Part shown: piece after piece, positions 7,311 through 15,536 of the stretch | Numbering within the stretch: the first letter of the stretch is position 1 | Layout: each line of letters begins with the position of its first letter | NCBI GenBank assembly: GCA_017527495.1 | Contig: JAFXPY010000033.1 | Coordinates: 1 to 64,000 of the forward strand | DNA from: Paludibacteraceae bacterium | GTDB taxonomy: Bacteria; Bacteroidota; Bacteroidia; Bacteroidales; Paludibacteraceae | Direction of reading: 5' to 3' | DNA length: 64,000 bases | Made by a program: the position numbers and the translations under genes | The notes under the pieces: model-generated | Told to the model about the DNA's origin: nothing | The model's input: only the letters and a program-made list of their open reading frames with translations | Database searches by the model: none

Positions 7311-8072
7311 TTATTCGTCTTTCTTTATTCCTGCCAATTCAGGGTCAATCAATATACGTCCGCAATATTCGCACACGATGATTTTCTTGCGCAAGCGGAT
7401 GTCCAATTGGCGTTGAGCAGGTATTTTGTTGAAGCAACCGCCGCAAGCGTCGCGCTCGACAGCAACCACAGCCAAGCCGTTGCGGGCGTTGTTGCGAATA
7501 CGATTGAATGCAGTCAGCAGGCGCTCGTCTTTGATGTTGTCTTCAAGCAATGCTGCTTGCTCACGCAATGAAGCTTCTTGCTCGCGTGTCTCAGAAATGA
7601 TGTCTGACAATTCTGATTTCTTGACGCGCAAATCGCTCTCTTTGTCTTCAAGTTGTTGTGAGGCTGATTCTTTATCGCGCTCTTTGGCATCTATTGTTGC
7701 ATTGTATTCGCGGATGTGTTTTTGTTGAAGCTCAATTTCAAATGTTTGGAACTCTATCTCTTTGAGCAAACTATCATATTCACGACTATTGCGAACATTG
7801 TCTTGCTGGTCTTTGTACTTCTGCATTTTAACATTAGCCTCGTCAATCTTTGTTGAACTCTGGCTAATCTCTGTGCGCAAATGAGCAATGTCATTGTCGA
7901 TATTTTGAATACGAGTGCGCAGACCGGCTATTTCGTCTTCCAAATCATGAACTTCAAGAGGTAACTCACCTCTGATGTCGCGAATTTTTTTGATTTGGGT
8001 ACGAACTTTTTGAAGTTCATACAGCGCTTTCAATTTATCTTCTACAGTGATTTCAATTTCCTGTTTTGCCAT
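7311..8072 (-). CDS. Coiled-coil C4 zinc-ribbon protein (DUF164/zf-RING_7 type)
   Basis: A 253-residue protein. Residues about 10-190 form a long antiparallel coiled coil rich in E, K, Q and R heptads. The C-terminus is a C4 zinc ribbon with CGGC (about 210-213) and CEYC (about 233-236), separated by basic residues ('QRQLDIRLRKKIIVCEYCGRIL'). This is the architecture of the widespread DUF164/zf-RING_7 family, thought to bind nucleic acid or help protein assembly; the role is unproven. It lies 19 bases after the DUF5606 gene on the same strand and is probably co-transcribed with it. Confidence 0.88.
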   Translation of the reverse strand: MAKQEIEITVEDKLKALYELQKVRTQIKKIRDIRGELPLEVHDLEDEIAGLRTRIQNIDNDIAHLRTEISQSSTKIDEANVKMQKYKDQQDNVRNSREYDSLLKEIEFQTFEIELQQKHIREYNATIDAKERDKESASQQLEDKESDLRVKKSELSDIISETREQEASLREQAALLEDNIKDERLLTAFNRIRNNARNGLAVVAVERDACGGCFNKIPAQRQLDIRLRKKIIVCEYCGRILIDPELAGIKKDE

Positions 8073-8091
8073 ATTATATTTTGTTTAATTA

Positions 8092-8628
8092 TTATCCTTT
8101 TTTAGCGGCCACATTTGTGCGTTTCACACTACCTTTTGCTGTCTGAGATTTTGGCGCAGCAGCATTTTTTGCCTTTGTTTCTTGCGCTTTTACTTTTGCT
8201 TCTTCTTTGACCTCAACTTCTGCTTCTTCTGATTCTTCAATAGAAAAATCTGTTATTCCGGCACCAATCAAAATGTTATACCACTGAATTAATTTCTTGA
8301 TGTCAGTCGGATAGACACGATCAACATCAAAATTAGGTACTATGCCGGCGAACCATTCACGAAGCTCATCGTTATTTGCTTTCTTATAGTTAAAAGAGCA
8401 AAGTCCACCATTTTCTTTGTCTTTTATTATGGTTAAAATTTCATTAAGAGGCTTATCTTCATCTGTTGTGTACATTGCAACATCGGCAACAGATATTATT
8501 CTGTCGCGAGCAAAAGTTGGGAAACGTTTGCCGTCAACTAAAGATTCTACAATCAAATGATTATTACCGCGACTTACCAATTTGTACAAGCCCGGTTTAC
8601 CGGTGATTGCTAAGATATTTTTAAGCAT
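8092..8628 (-). CDS. DUF5606 domain protein
   Basis: A 178-residue protein from ATG 8626-8628 (MLKNILAITGKPGLYKLVSRG). Residues 1-125 match the Bacteroidetes-specific DUF5606 pattern ('GKPGLYKLV', 'VDGKRFPTF', 'ISVADVAMYTTDEDKPL', 'FNYKKANNDELREWF'). The last about 45 residues are a low-complexity Glu/Lys/Ala tail ending in a basic stretch. An in-frame Met at 8715 is rejected because it lies upstream of the promoter (8655-8685). The function is unknown. It heads a unit with the zinc-ribbon gene. Confidence 0.85.
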   Translation of the reverse strand: MLKNILAITGKPGLYKLVSRGNNHLIVESLVDGKRFPTFARDRIISVADVAMYTTDEDKPLNEILTIIKDKENGGLCSFNYKKANNDELREWFAGIVPNFDVDRVYPTDIKKLIQWYNILIGAGITDFSIEESEEAEVEVKEEAKVKAQETKAKNAAAPKSQTAKGSVKRTNVAAKKG

Positions 8629-8654
8629 AAAAACAAAATTTATGAAATTATATG

Positions 8655-8685
8655 CAAAATTACAACAACTTTTGATAATATCAAA
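8655..8685 (-). promoter_or_regulatory. Promoter of the DUF5606/zinc-ribbon unit
   Basis: On the minus strand a -33 TTTG (8682-8685) and a -7 TAATTTTG (8655-8662) are 19 bases apart. It is back to back with the plus-strand promoter at 8703-8734. Confidence 0.7.
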
Positions 8686-8702
8686 GTAAATAGTGAAATT
8701 TA

Positions 8703-8734
8703 TTTGGAAAATCAATTAAATTTGTTTAATTTTG
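8703..8734 (+). promoter_or_regulatory. Promoter of the GNAT-like gene
   Basis: The -33 TTTG (8703-8706) and -7 TAATTTTG (8727-8734) are 20 bases apart. The start codon follows 29 bases later. Confidence 0.7.
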
Positions 8735-8763
8735 TGTGCTTGATTACAAAATAAGTATATAAA

Positions 8764-9726
8764 ATGGCAGATAATAAACTTCTCTACAAACAATTGTGTG
8801 AAACAGAAAACAGTATCCCGCTCTTTATGCAATACTGGTGGATGGAAGGTGTATGTGCAGGGAAACACTGGGATGTTATTCTCTCTTTCGACCACGAGAA
8901 TAATATCCGTGCAGCTATGCCTTTTCTCTACAATCAAAAGTGTAAGCTCAAATATGTTCTTATGCCTCAGCAGACCCAAATAGGGGGTGTGTGGGTAAAA
9001 CCTGAATATAACAATAGTCAGTCTATTCTTCAAGATATAGCTCAAGAATTTAACCAAAAAATTGAAGAACTCGGTCTTGCATACTACTATCAGCACTATC
9101 CGCTTAATTCAAAGATTGCTCCACTAATGCAACAATTCGATTTCAAAGTTAGCGATCGTGTAACATATAGAATCAACGATTTGAGCAATCTTGACGAAAT
9201 CATAGAGAAGTTCTCGAAAAATAAAAAGCGTCAGCTGCAAAAAGCTCTTTCTTCAACTGTTGATATGGACTTATTGCCCGATCAGTTCTATGCTTTCCAT
9301 CAGCAGTGTCTTGCTCAGAGACATAAAGAAATCAGCTATTCACGCGAGTTTTTTCTCGTAATCTATGAGAAGGCTATTAATCGTCATCAAGGTCAGATAA
9401 TTGCGATTCGCGGGCCAGAAAATCAGCTTCAAGCTGCTGCTTTTCTTGTCTGGGACAATCAAACACTTTACTATCTCATTCCAACATATTCTGAGGCAGA
9501 AAAAGCAAGTGGTGCCTCTGCAAGGTTAGTGCTGGAATCAATTCGTTTGGCAAAAGAAAAAACGCAGTCCTTCGATTTTGAGGGGTCTATAGATAGAGGA
9601 ATAGCAAATCATTACAAACAATTCGGATCAGAGCCGACTCCATATTGCAGTGTAGAGAAATACTATAAACAGATTTTCCGCCTTGCCAATGCCTACAATT
9701 GGCTTCGTAATTTCAGAAAACGCTAA
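8764..9726 (+). CDS. GNAT/FemAB-like acyltransferase
   Basis: A 320-residue protein with the double GNAT-like (BioF2/FemAB-like) architecture. An N-terminal half with 'YWWMEGVCAG...W' and 'YVLMPQQTQIGGVW' is followed by a C-terminal half with 'FSKNKKRQLQKA', 'AIRGPENQLQAAAFLVWDNQTLYYLIPTYSEAEKASGASARLVLESIRLAKE' and 'FDFEGSIDRGIANHYKQFG'. This last pattern (FDFEGS, GIxxxYxxFG) is characteristic of FemAB-like proteins that act on amino or peptidoglycan-type substrates. The substrate is unknown. It is a single-gene unit with its own promoter (8703-8734) and terminator (9742-9772). Confidence 0.8.
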   Translation: MADNKLLYKQLCETENSIPLFMQYWWMEGVCAGKHWDVILSFDHENNIRAAMPFLYNQKCKLKYVLMPQQTQIGGVWVKPEYNNSQSILQDIAQEFNQKIEELGLAYYYQHYPLNSKIAPLMQQFDFKVSDRVTYRINDLSNLDEIIEKFSKNKKRQLQKALSSTVDMDLLPDQFYAFHQQCLAQRHKEISYSREFFLVIYEKAINRHQGQIIAIRGPENQLQAAAFLVWDNQTLYYLIPTYSEAEKASGASARLVLESIRLAKEKTQSFDFEGSIDRGIANHYKQFGSEPTPYCSVEKYYKQIFRLANAYNWLRNFRKR

Positions 9727-9741
9727 AACGCAGTTAGAAAT

Positions 9742-9772
9742 AAAAAAGGTGCACTCACGGTGCATCTTTTTT
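9742..9772 (+). terminator. Terminator after the GNAT-like gene
   Basis: AAAAAAGGTGCA (9742-9753) pairs with TGCATCTTTTTT (9761-9772) with one wobble. The descending strand carries the T-run. Confidence 0.75.
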
Positions 9773-9799
9773 ATTTCAGTCTCAACCAAGAACGACAAA

Positions 9800-9825
9800 A
9801 AATGCTATCATCACTGATAGCATTT
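9800..9825 (-). terminator. Terminator after rpsT
   Basis: AAATGCTATCA (9800-9810) and TGATAGCATTT (9815-9825) form a perfect 11-bp stem with a 4-base loop. On the minus strand it is followed by a T-run (TTTTTGTCG), 23 bases after the rpsT stop. Confidence 0.8.
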
Positions 9826-9848
9826 AACACGTAGTCAGACTTTGTCGC

Positions 9849-10103
9849 TTATGCTAATTTATTAACGTGCAAAGCCAATTTTGATTTCAAATTGCTTGCT
9901 TTGTTTTTGTGGATAATATTGCGTTTTGCAAGTTTATCCAACATAGCAGTAACGATTGGGAGCATTTCTGCTGCCTGAGCTTTATCTGTCGTTGCACGCA
10001 TTTTTCTAACAGCATTACGAGCTGTCTTTGCATAATAACGATTGTGCAAGCGACGCTTATCTGTCTGACGAATTCTTTTGAGAGATGATTTATGGTTTGC
10101 CAT
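9849..10103 (-). CDS. rpsT: 30S ribosomal protein S20
   Basis: An 84-residue, strongly basic helical protein ([20 protein letters not shown]...), full length for S20, which binds 16S rRNA in the small subunit. The family patterns '[12 protein letters not shown]', 'RNxxxKTxxRxxVRKM' and '[14 protein letters not shown]' are all present. It lies 24 bases after tRNA-Glu on the same strand and probably shares the tRNA promoter. A terminator hairpin follows. Confidence 0.97.
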   Translation of the reverse strand: MANHKSSLKRIRQTDKRRLHNRYYAKTARNAVRKMRATTDKAQAAEMLPIVTAMLDKLAKRNIIHKNKASNLKSKLALHVNKLA

Positions 10104-10127
10104 CTTGTTTAGTTTATTAAATTTTTG

Positions 10128-10199
10128 TAGCGCGTAGGAGAGTCGAACTCCTCTTCCAAGAATGAAAATCTTGTGTACTAGCCGATATACGAACGCGCC
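10128..10199 (-). tRNA. tRNA-Glu (anticodon TTC)
   Basis: The 72-base cloverleaf reads on the minus strand. Acceptor GGCGCGT pairs with ACGCGCT (one wobble), and the anticodon stem CAAGA/TCTTG holds the loop TTTTCAT with anticodon TTC. The T-arm GGAG-TTCGACT-CTCC is regular, and the discriminator is A. The 3' CCA is not encoded. It precedes rpsT by 24 bases in the same direction. Confidence 0.93.
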
Positions 10200-10215
10200 A
10201 TTTGTAAATCGGCTG

Positions 10216-10246
10216 CAAAATTACAACTTCTTTTTGAATTGACAAA
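10216..10246 (-). promoter_or_regulatory. Promoter of tRNA-Glu and rpsT
   Basis: On the minus strand the -33 TTTG (10243-10246) and -7 TAATTTTG (10216-10223) are 19 bases apart. The tRNA starts 16 bases downstream. Confidence 0.7.
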
Positions 10247-10325
10247 ATATTTTTTACTTTTTTTTCAAAAAAAATGTTCATAAGGTGTTGAAAAGGCATT
10301 TTTACACCTAATTTTTCTTTCTTTA

Positions 10326-10357
10326 TTTGTTATGTCATGTAAAAAGTATTAATTTTG
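10326..10357 (+). promoter_or_regulatory. Promoter of the B12-radical SAM / glycosyltransferase pair
   Basis: The -33 TTTG (10326-10329) and -7 TAATTTTG (10350-10357) are separated by 20 bases. ATG 10389 follows 31 bases later. Confidence 0.75.
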
Positions 10358-10388
10358 CACACTAATTTTTCTAACTTTTTCTATATAT

Positions 10389-11825
10389 ATGAAAGTTTGC
10401 TTCCTTGTTCCTCCTGTCGTAATCGGTGATTTGCCCGCCGAAAGAAGTTCTGGCTGTACGCATGTCGTTTATCCGACTCCGAATATATATGAATTACAAG
10501 TGGCTGCATGTGTGAGGGAAGCAAACCATCAAATTCAGTATCTCGATTGCGTTAATGGTAAAATAGCAATATCTGATTTCCTTGACTCTCAGAAGCAAAA
10601 TCCTTCTGATGTATATGCAATTTGGACGGTCAATCTTTCCATAGAAAATGATGTTGAAGTGGTTAAACAACTTCGCAGTGTTGTTACTAATTCTTATGTT
10701 GTCTTTCTCGGTCCGGGCGCAAATTATTATACAGATATTGCTCATGTTGACGATAGAACAATAGTTGTACATGGCGAGCCGGAGATGACTCTGATTGACT
10801 TGCTTGACGCTCTTCAAAACAATGCAGACTTGTCGGAAATCAATGGGCTATCATACGTAAAAAATGGTCAAACCATTCGCACACCAATGCGGGCATTGAT
10901 GAAAGATTTGGATTCTCTTCCCTTTCCAGCGCGTGATTTAGTGGCTTCGGTTGAATATCGTAACCCTAAGCTCAAACTCACCCCATACACCACGATGGTT
11001 ACGTCAAGGAATTGCCCATTTCATTGCATCTATTGTGTGCCGAGCTCGCTAACTTTTGCAAGAGAAATAGAATATAAGCATTATTTCGGAAAGAAACCGC
11101 CAATATCATTTCGTTCGGTTGAAAAGGTCAGAGAGGAAATAGCCTATCTGCATAGTTGTGGAGTTCGGGCTATAGGTTTTATGGACGACAATTTCATTTG
11201 GAACGAAAAACGGACTAAGGCGATATGTGATGCTCTGAAAGAATACGAGATTGTATGGGGATGTCAGGCACGTGTTGATGCGATAACGGAACCGATAGCA
11301 AAAATGTTGGGTGAGTCAGGTTGCAGATATGTTGATTTAGGTGTTGAATCTTTCAACGAAAAAATACTTGAATATGTACATAAAGGCATCACTCGGCAGC
11401 AAATATACGCAGCAATTCATTGGTTGCAAAAATATGGCGTGCCTGTGAAATTAAATATTCTGATAGGTACATCTCCGCTCGAAACAAAAGAGACAATCAA
11501 AGAAACAATCAGAGAGGCGCGTAAGTTAGATGTTGACCAGCTGATGATTAATATCGTTTCACCATTCCCTGAGACCGAATTGTATGATTTGGCGATTGAA
11601 AACGGATGGATAAAGGGAGGAAAATATGTGCCTACTGATGTGCAGCGTAATTCTATCCTCAACTATCCGCACCTATCCGCCAAAGAGATGGAGCATTTGC
11701 TTTTTGTGTCTAATCTAAAATACTTTCTCTCGCCTCGTTTTGTTTGGAAACAGATATGGCGCTTCCGCTCGTGGAAGGACTTTACTCATGCGCTCAGAAC
11801 ACTAAAAATAAAACTCTTTGGATAA
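10389..11825 (+). CDS. B12-binding-domain radical SAM protein
   Basis: A 478-residue protein. Residues 1-150 form a cobalamin-binding-type (Rossmann) domain ('MKVCFLVPP', 'NIYELQVAACVREANHQIQYLDC', 'VVFLGPGANY', 'VVHGEPEMTLIDLLDAL'). The radical SAM core has the cluster motif C209-x3-C213-x2-C216 ('NCPFHCIYC') and 'GVRAIGFMDDNFIWNEKR', 'GCRYVDLGVESFNEKILEYVHKGIT'. The DxHxxG cobalamin ligand motif is not evident, so base-off B12 binding is doubtful. Relatives do C-methylation or cyclisation; the substrate is not known. It overlaps the next gene (a GT2 transferase) by 8 bases, which suggests translational coupling and a role in making or modifying a glycolipid or glycan. Confidence 0.85.
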   Translation: MKVCFLVPPVVIGDLPAERSSGCTHVVYPTPNIYELQVAACVREANHQIQYLDCVNGKIAISDFLDSQKQNPSDVYAIWTVNLSIENDVEVVKQLRSVVTNSYVVFLGPGANYYTDIAHVDDRTIVVHGEPEMTLIDLLDALQNNADLSEINGLSYVKNGQTIRTPMRALMKDLDSLPFPARDLVASVEYRNPKLKLTPYTTMVTSRNCPFHCIYCVPSSLTFAREIEYKHYFGKKPPISFRSVEKVREEIAYLHSCGVRAIGFMDDNFIWNEKRTKAICDALKEYEIVWGCQARVDAITEPIAKMLGESGCRYVDLGVESFNEKILEYVHKGITRQQIYAAIHWLQKYGVPVKLNILIGTSPLETKETIKETIREARKLDVDQLMINIVSPFPETELYDLAIENGWIKGGKYVPTDVQRNSILNYPHLSAKEMEHLLFVSNLKYFLSPRFVWKQIWRFRSWKDFTHALRTLKIKLFG

Positions 11826-12582
11826 TCAGATTAAAATATCGTATGTCATCATCACATGGAATGGCAAGCATTTCATGGTTGATCTGTTGCGCTCTCTGGA
11901 AAATCAGCTCCGACGCCCGGATGTGGAATGTATAATTGTGGACAATGGAAGCACCGACGGGACTACAGACTTTTTGAAGACTAATTATCCATATTGTCAG
12001 TTGATAGAATTGAAAGAAAATCATGGCGTTGCCAGAGCACGCAATATGGCATTGAAAAAAGCTAAGGGCAGATATCTATTTATCTTAGACAATGATATGA
12101 TTGTCAATGATGAGGCTATTGCTACTCTCGAGAACTATATGGATTTACATCCGAGAGTAGGTTTGGGAGCTGTAAGACTTGTTGGAACAGACGGGAAAAC
12201 GCAAGAGAATTGCAGACCTTATCCGGGTATTGGCGAAAAACTGAAAAATATTTTCAACCGCAGTCATGCTTTTGTCTATCTAAAACAAATTGAAGAAAAT
12301 CTGCCTTTTGAACCTGATTATGTTATAGGAGCATGTCAGATGATTCGCCGTGAAGCATTTGAAAGAGTTGGCTTTTTAGACGAAAAGATATTCTATGGTC
12401 CTGAAGATTGCGACTATTGTTTGAGAGTGCGTCAAGCCGGCTACAAAATCATCTATCTGCCGATGGTCAGCATAGTTCATTGCTGTCAACGCATGACCAA
12501 TTCTCACCCATTTTCAGCAATGGGATTCAGGCATGCTAAAGCACTAATATATTTCTATTGGAAATATAAACGATTTTGGTAA
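11818..12582 (+). CDS. Family 2 glycosyltransferase (TTG start)
   Basis: A 254-residue GT-A fold transferase: 'ISYVIITWN', 'VDNGSTDGT' (nucleotide-sugar site), 'ENHGVARARNMALKKAKGRYLFILDNDM' (DxD-type motif DND), and 'VIGACQMIRREAFERVGFLDEKIFYGPEDCDYCLRVRQAGY' (acceptor-side ED motif). The frame begins at TTG 11818, inside the last codons of the radical SAM gene; no in-frame ATG fits, because the first internal Met (11875) would cut off the first beta strand. The acceptor is unknown, with similarity in form to rhamnosyltransferase-type WbbL proteins. It ends 10 bases before the convergent miaB stop, with no terminator seen. Confidence 0.85.
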   Translation: MDNQIKISYVIITWNGKHFMVDLLRSLENQLRRPDVECIIVDNGSTDGTTDFLKTNYPYCQLIELKENHGVARARNMALKKAKGRYLFILDNDMIVNDEAIATLENYMDLHPRVGLGAVRLVGTDGKTQENCRPYPGIGEKLKNIFNRSHAFVYLKQIEENLPFEPDYVIGACQMIRREAFERVGFLDEKIFYGPEDCDYCLRVRQAGYKIIYLPMVSIVHCCQRMTNSHPFSAMGFRHAKALIYFYWKYKRFW

Positions 12583-12591
12583 ATAGCGATA

Positions 12592-13911
12592 CTAAACCAC
12601 CTCACCTTTCAGTGTAGCCGCTGTGGCTTCTGTTATCCTTACTCGTACAAATTCGCCTATATGACGTCCTGCTTTTGGAATAATGACTACTTTATATTGT
12701 GAAGTGCGGCCGTATAGTTCGTCGTGGCTGCGCTTGCTGTAACCTTCTATCAAAATTTCAAATTCTTTTCCTATGTCTTTTAGGTTGCTTTCAAGCGACA
12801 ACTGTGTTTGCAACTGAATAATCTCGTTCAGACGGCGAGTCTTTGTCTCCTCGTCTATATTGTCGGGCATTTGGCGAGAAGCTACTGTTCCGGGACGTTC
12901 AGAATACTTGAACATAAATGCCATGTCAAAACCAACCTCACGCATCAGGCTGAGCGTCTGTTGATGGTCTTCATCTGTCTCGTCATGAAATCCGCAGAAC
13001 ACGTCTGTTCCTATTGATGCCTCAGGCAAGATACGGCGAATGGCGGCAATACGGTCAAGATACCATTCGCGTGTGTATTTGCGATTCATCAGTTTTAGAA
13101 TTTTGTTTGACCCGCTTTGCACAGGCAAATGAATAAATTTGCAGAGATTGTCATGCCGAGCTATAGCTTCAATGGTCTTGTCAGACATGTCTTTGGGGTG
13201 AGACGTCGTGAATCGAATGCGCATGTGGGGAACTGTTTGAGCCGCCAACTCAAGAAGCTTAGGAAAATCAATCACACAACCATCTTCTAGAATGAAATTA
13301 TATGAATTTACATTTTGCCCTAAGAGAGTAACTTCTTTGAAGTTCTTTTGCTCTAAGTCCTTCAATTCGTTCATAATGCTTTGCGGATCGCGACTGCGTT
13401 CTCTGCCGCGAGTGTAGGGAACAATACAATAAGTGCAGAAATTATTGCAACCGCGCATTATAGAAACAAAACCTGAAATCGGGTTGCCGATGCGGGCTGG
13501 GATAATGTCTTTATATGTTTCTGTTGTTGAAAGTTCGATATTTATAGCTTTATGTCCTAATTGGGCTTGAGAGACTAAATTTGGAAGGTCTTGATAGGAA
13601 TCCGGACCGGCAACAAAATCTACGCCATAGTTGTCGAGCAAATTTTGCTGGACACGCTCTGCCATGCAGCCTATCACGCCAACAATCAAATTGCGATTTT
13701 TGCGTTTCTTTGATTGAAAAAAAAGTAATCGTTGAAAGACTTTTTGTTCTGCATTGTCTCTGATGCTGCAAGTGTTCAGTATGACCATGTCGGCTGAATC
13801 CATATCTTGTGTAGTTTCAAAGCCGGCTGTCTGCATAATCGAAGCAACAACTTCGCTGTCTGCCACATTCATCTGGCATCCGTATGTCTCTATGTATAAT
13901 TGATTGTTCAT
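12592..13911 (-). CDS. miaB: tRNA-2-methylthio-N6-dimethylallyladenosine synthase MiaB
   Basis: A 439-residue methylthiotransferase that acts on i6A37 of tRNA. The N-terminal UPF0004 domain has C12 (YGCQMN), C48 (LNTCSIRDNAEQ) and IGCMAER, giving the auxiliary 4Fe-4S cluster. The radical SAM motif is 'GCNNFCTYCIVPYTRGRERSR', and a C-terminal TRAM domain follows. ATG 13909-13911 is chosen over a TTG at 13933-13935, because that TTG lies inside the -7 box TAATTTTG (13933-13940), which with -33 TTTG (13961-13964, spacing 20) is the promoter. It is convergent with the GT2 gene. It is monocistronic. Confidence 0.96.
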   Translation of the reverse strand: MNNQLYIETYGCQMNVADSEVVASIMQTAGFETTQDMDSADMVILNTCSIRDNAEQKVFQRLLFFQSKKRKNRNLIVGVIGCMAERVQQNLLDNYGVDFVAGPDSYQDLPNLVSQAQLGHKAINIELSTTETYKDIIPARIGNPISGFVSIMRGCNNFCTYCIVPYTRGRERSRDPQSIMNELKDLEQKNFKEVTLLGQNVNSYNFILEDGCVIDFPKLLELAAQTVPHMRIRFTTSHPKDMSDKTIEAIARHDNLCKFIHLPVQSGSNKILKLMNRKYTREWYLDRIAAIRRILPEASIGTDVFCGFHDETDEDHQQTLSLMREVGFDMAFMFKYSERPGTVASRQMPDNIDEETKTRRLNEIIQLQTQLSLESNLKDIGKEFEILIEGYSKRSHDELYGRTSQYKVVIIPKAGRHIGEFVRVRITEATAATLKGEVV

Positions 13912-13932
13912 GAGTGATTCAATTTTCAAATG

Positions 13933-13964
13933 CAAAATTATATTTTTTTTGTGATTTGGACAAA
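13933..13964 (-). promoter_or_regulatory. Promoter of miaB
   Basis: The minus-strand -33 TTTG (13961-13964) and -7 TAATTTTG (13933-13940) are 20 bases apart. It fixes the miaB start at 13911. Confidence 0.75.
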
Positions 13965-14005
13965 TTTTATAAAATTTTATACCTTCTACAATGTTGATTG
14001 ATTAT

Positions 14006-14189
14006 TAAGGGTACATCTAAAAATTCCACGTTTTAGGTATCCTAATGATATTTTAACATTGGCACTTTTATTTTATCTTGACATCTTGATGATTATCGCT
14101 TAGCCACAATGCCCGCTTGCTCCTTCGTGAAAGTCATCAATTTGCTCAAGATAAAATCAAAATGAAGCAATTTTTTAGAAGTGCCCTTA
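14006..14189. mobile_element. 184-bp MITE-like element with 9-bp target duplication
   Basis: Terminal inverted repeats begin TAAGGGTACATCTAAAAATT on the left; the right end, read inwards, gives TAAGGGCACTTCTAAAAAAT. The element is flanked by a perfect 9-bp direct repeat ATTGATTAT (13997-14005 and 14190-14198). A second, inner inverted pair (about 14070-14097 against about 14127-14154, both containing TTTTATCTTGA and TCATCAA-type ends) makes most of the element foldable into one hairpin around a roughly 30-base loop. There is no coding frame. It is probably a non-autonomous element mobilised by a transposase elsewhere. Confidence 0.75.
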
Positions 14190-14229
14190 ATTGATTATAT
14201 CTGTATTTTTGATAAAAATGTAACACAAT

Positions 14230-14260
14230 TTTGAAAAGTCGTAAAAAAATATTAATTTTG
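14230..14260 (+). promoter_or_regulatory. Promoter of the polysaccharide cluster
   Basis: The -33 TTTG (14230-14233) and -7 TAATTTTG (14253-14260) are 19 bases apart. It lies 40 bases downstream of the MITE-like element and drives the flippase-to-GT run. Confidence 0.75.
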
Positions 14261-14285
14261 CATTCCTTATGTTATATTGGAAAAC

Positions 14286-15536
14286 ATGCGCTTATTAGAA
14301 TACAAGAACGAGATTAAAGACACATTATGGTTGACTATTTTACAAGGACTCAATTATATTGCTCCTTTGTTAGTTCTTCCTTATCTGATGGTTGTTCTTG
14401 GTGCTGATGGTTATGGGAAAATTGGATTTGCTCAATCGTTTTGTCAATATTTAATGGTTATTGTAGATTTCGGTTTCAATTATACGGCAACCAAGCGTAT
14501 CGCTATAGCGGCCGGAAATCAAAAAGAAATCGATTCAATATTTTCATCTACCATTAAAGCAAAAACAATACTTTTGTTTGGTTGTACTTTAATAGCAATT
14601 ATTGTATCTTTTCTTCCTCGTTATGCTACATATAGAGGTGTAATTTATGTTATGTTCCCTATGGTTATAGGGCAGTGTTATTCTTTTTTTTGGCTATTCC
14701 AAGGTTTAGGTAAGGTTAGAGTGATTTCTATTGTTAATTTAATTGCAAAATTTTCTATTTTGCCTCTAACTTTTATTTTTGTTCGTGATTTTAATGATGT
14801 TATAGTTGCCGCATGGATACAATCAAGTGTGTATGTACTAACTGCTATAATTTCGATTTTCATAATTTATCGGAAAAAAATGGCATGTTATATACCGGCA
14901 AGCAAAGAAGAGTTGAAATATAGTTTTTCAGATTCTTTCCCTCTTTTTATCTCAGCAGCCGCTACAAGTGTTTATACAGCCCTATTTGTCGTTATATTAG
15001 CCTATTTTTCAACCGAAGCCATCGTAGGTAATTATGCTGCTGCAGAAAAAATTATGCGTGTAGCTTGTTATTTAATATGGATTCCACTTTCTCAGGCTTT
15101 TTTTCCAAAAATCAGCAGATTATGTGTTGAAAACAGAGAAAAAGCCATACAGTTGGTTAATCGTTTGATGTTATTAGTAGCTTTAGTTATGTCGGCCATA
15201 GGGGTTATACTCATTGTTTCATCGTCCCTGATAATCAATTTCTTGGGAGAAAGTTATCAGAATTGTGAACATTTGTTGAAAATGATGGCATTTGTCCCTC
15301 TTATAGTTGGTATTAGTGCGTGTTGCGGTCAGTTTGGTTTGATTGCTATGGGTAGTGACGCCCAAAAGCAGAAATTCAGAAATATTTACTTAATAGCGGG
15401 CTGTGTTGCTTTGTTGCTTGTGTTCCCTTTATCATATTTTTACGAAGACGAAGGTACGACAATCGCTATGGTAATGAGTGAAGCAATAGTTTGTGTGATG
15501 ATGATTTATAGTTATGTAAAAATGATTAAAGAATGA
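14286..15536 (+). CDS. Polysaccharide flippase (Wzx / MATE-like)
   Basis: A 416-residue integral membrane protein with about 12 hydrophobic helices and the Wzx/polysaccharide-synthase N-terminus ('TILQGLNYIAPLLVLPYLMVVLGADGYGKIGFAQSFCQYLMVIVDFGFNYTATK'). Wzx proteins turn undecaprenyl-pyrophosphate-linked oligosaccharide repeat units across the inner membrane. ATG 14286 is chosen; an in-frame TTG (14277) lies only 17 bases past the -7 box. It is first in a six-gene plus-strand cluster and its stop overlaps the next start (ATGA). Confidence 0.9.
   Translation: MRLLEYKNEIKDTLWLTILQGLNYIAPLLVLPYLMVVLGADGYGKIGFAQSFCQYLMVIVDFGFNYTATKRIAIAAGNQKEIDSIFSSTIKAKTILLFGCTLIAIIVSFLPRYATYRGVIYVMFPMVIGQCYSFFWLFQGLGKVRVISIVNLIAKFSILPLTFIFVRDFNDVIVAAWIQSSVYVLTAIISIFIIYRKKMACYIPASKEELKYSFSDSFPLFISAAATSVYTALFVVILAYFSTEAIVGNYAAAEKIMRVACYLIWIPLSQAFFPKISRLCVENREKAIQLVNRLMLLVALVMSAIGVILIVSSSLIINFLGESYQNCEHLLKMMAFVPLIVGISACCGQFGLIAMGSDAQKQKFRNIYLIAGCVALLLVFPLSYFYEDEGTTIAMVMSEAIVCVMMIYSYVKMIKE

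Noticed and set aside
13912..13935. N-terminal extension of MiaB from TTG 13933-13935
   Set aside because: The codon lies within the -7 promoter box, so it would be at or before the transcription start.
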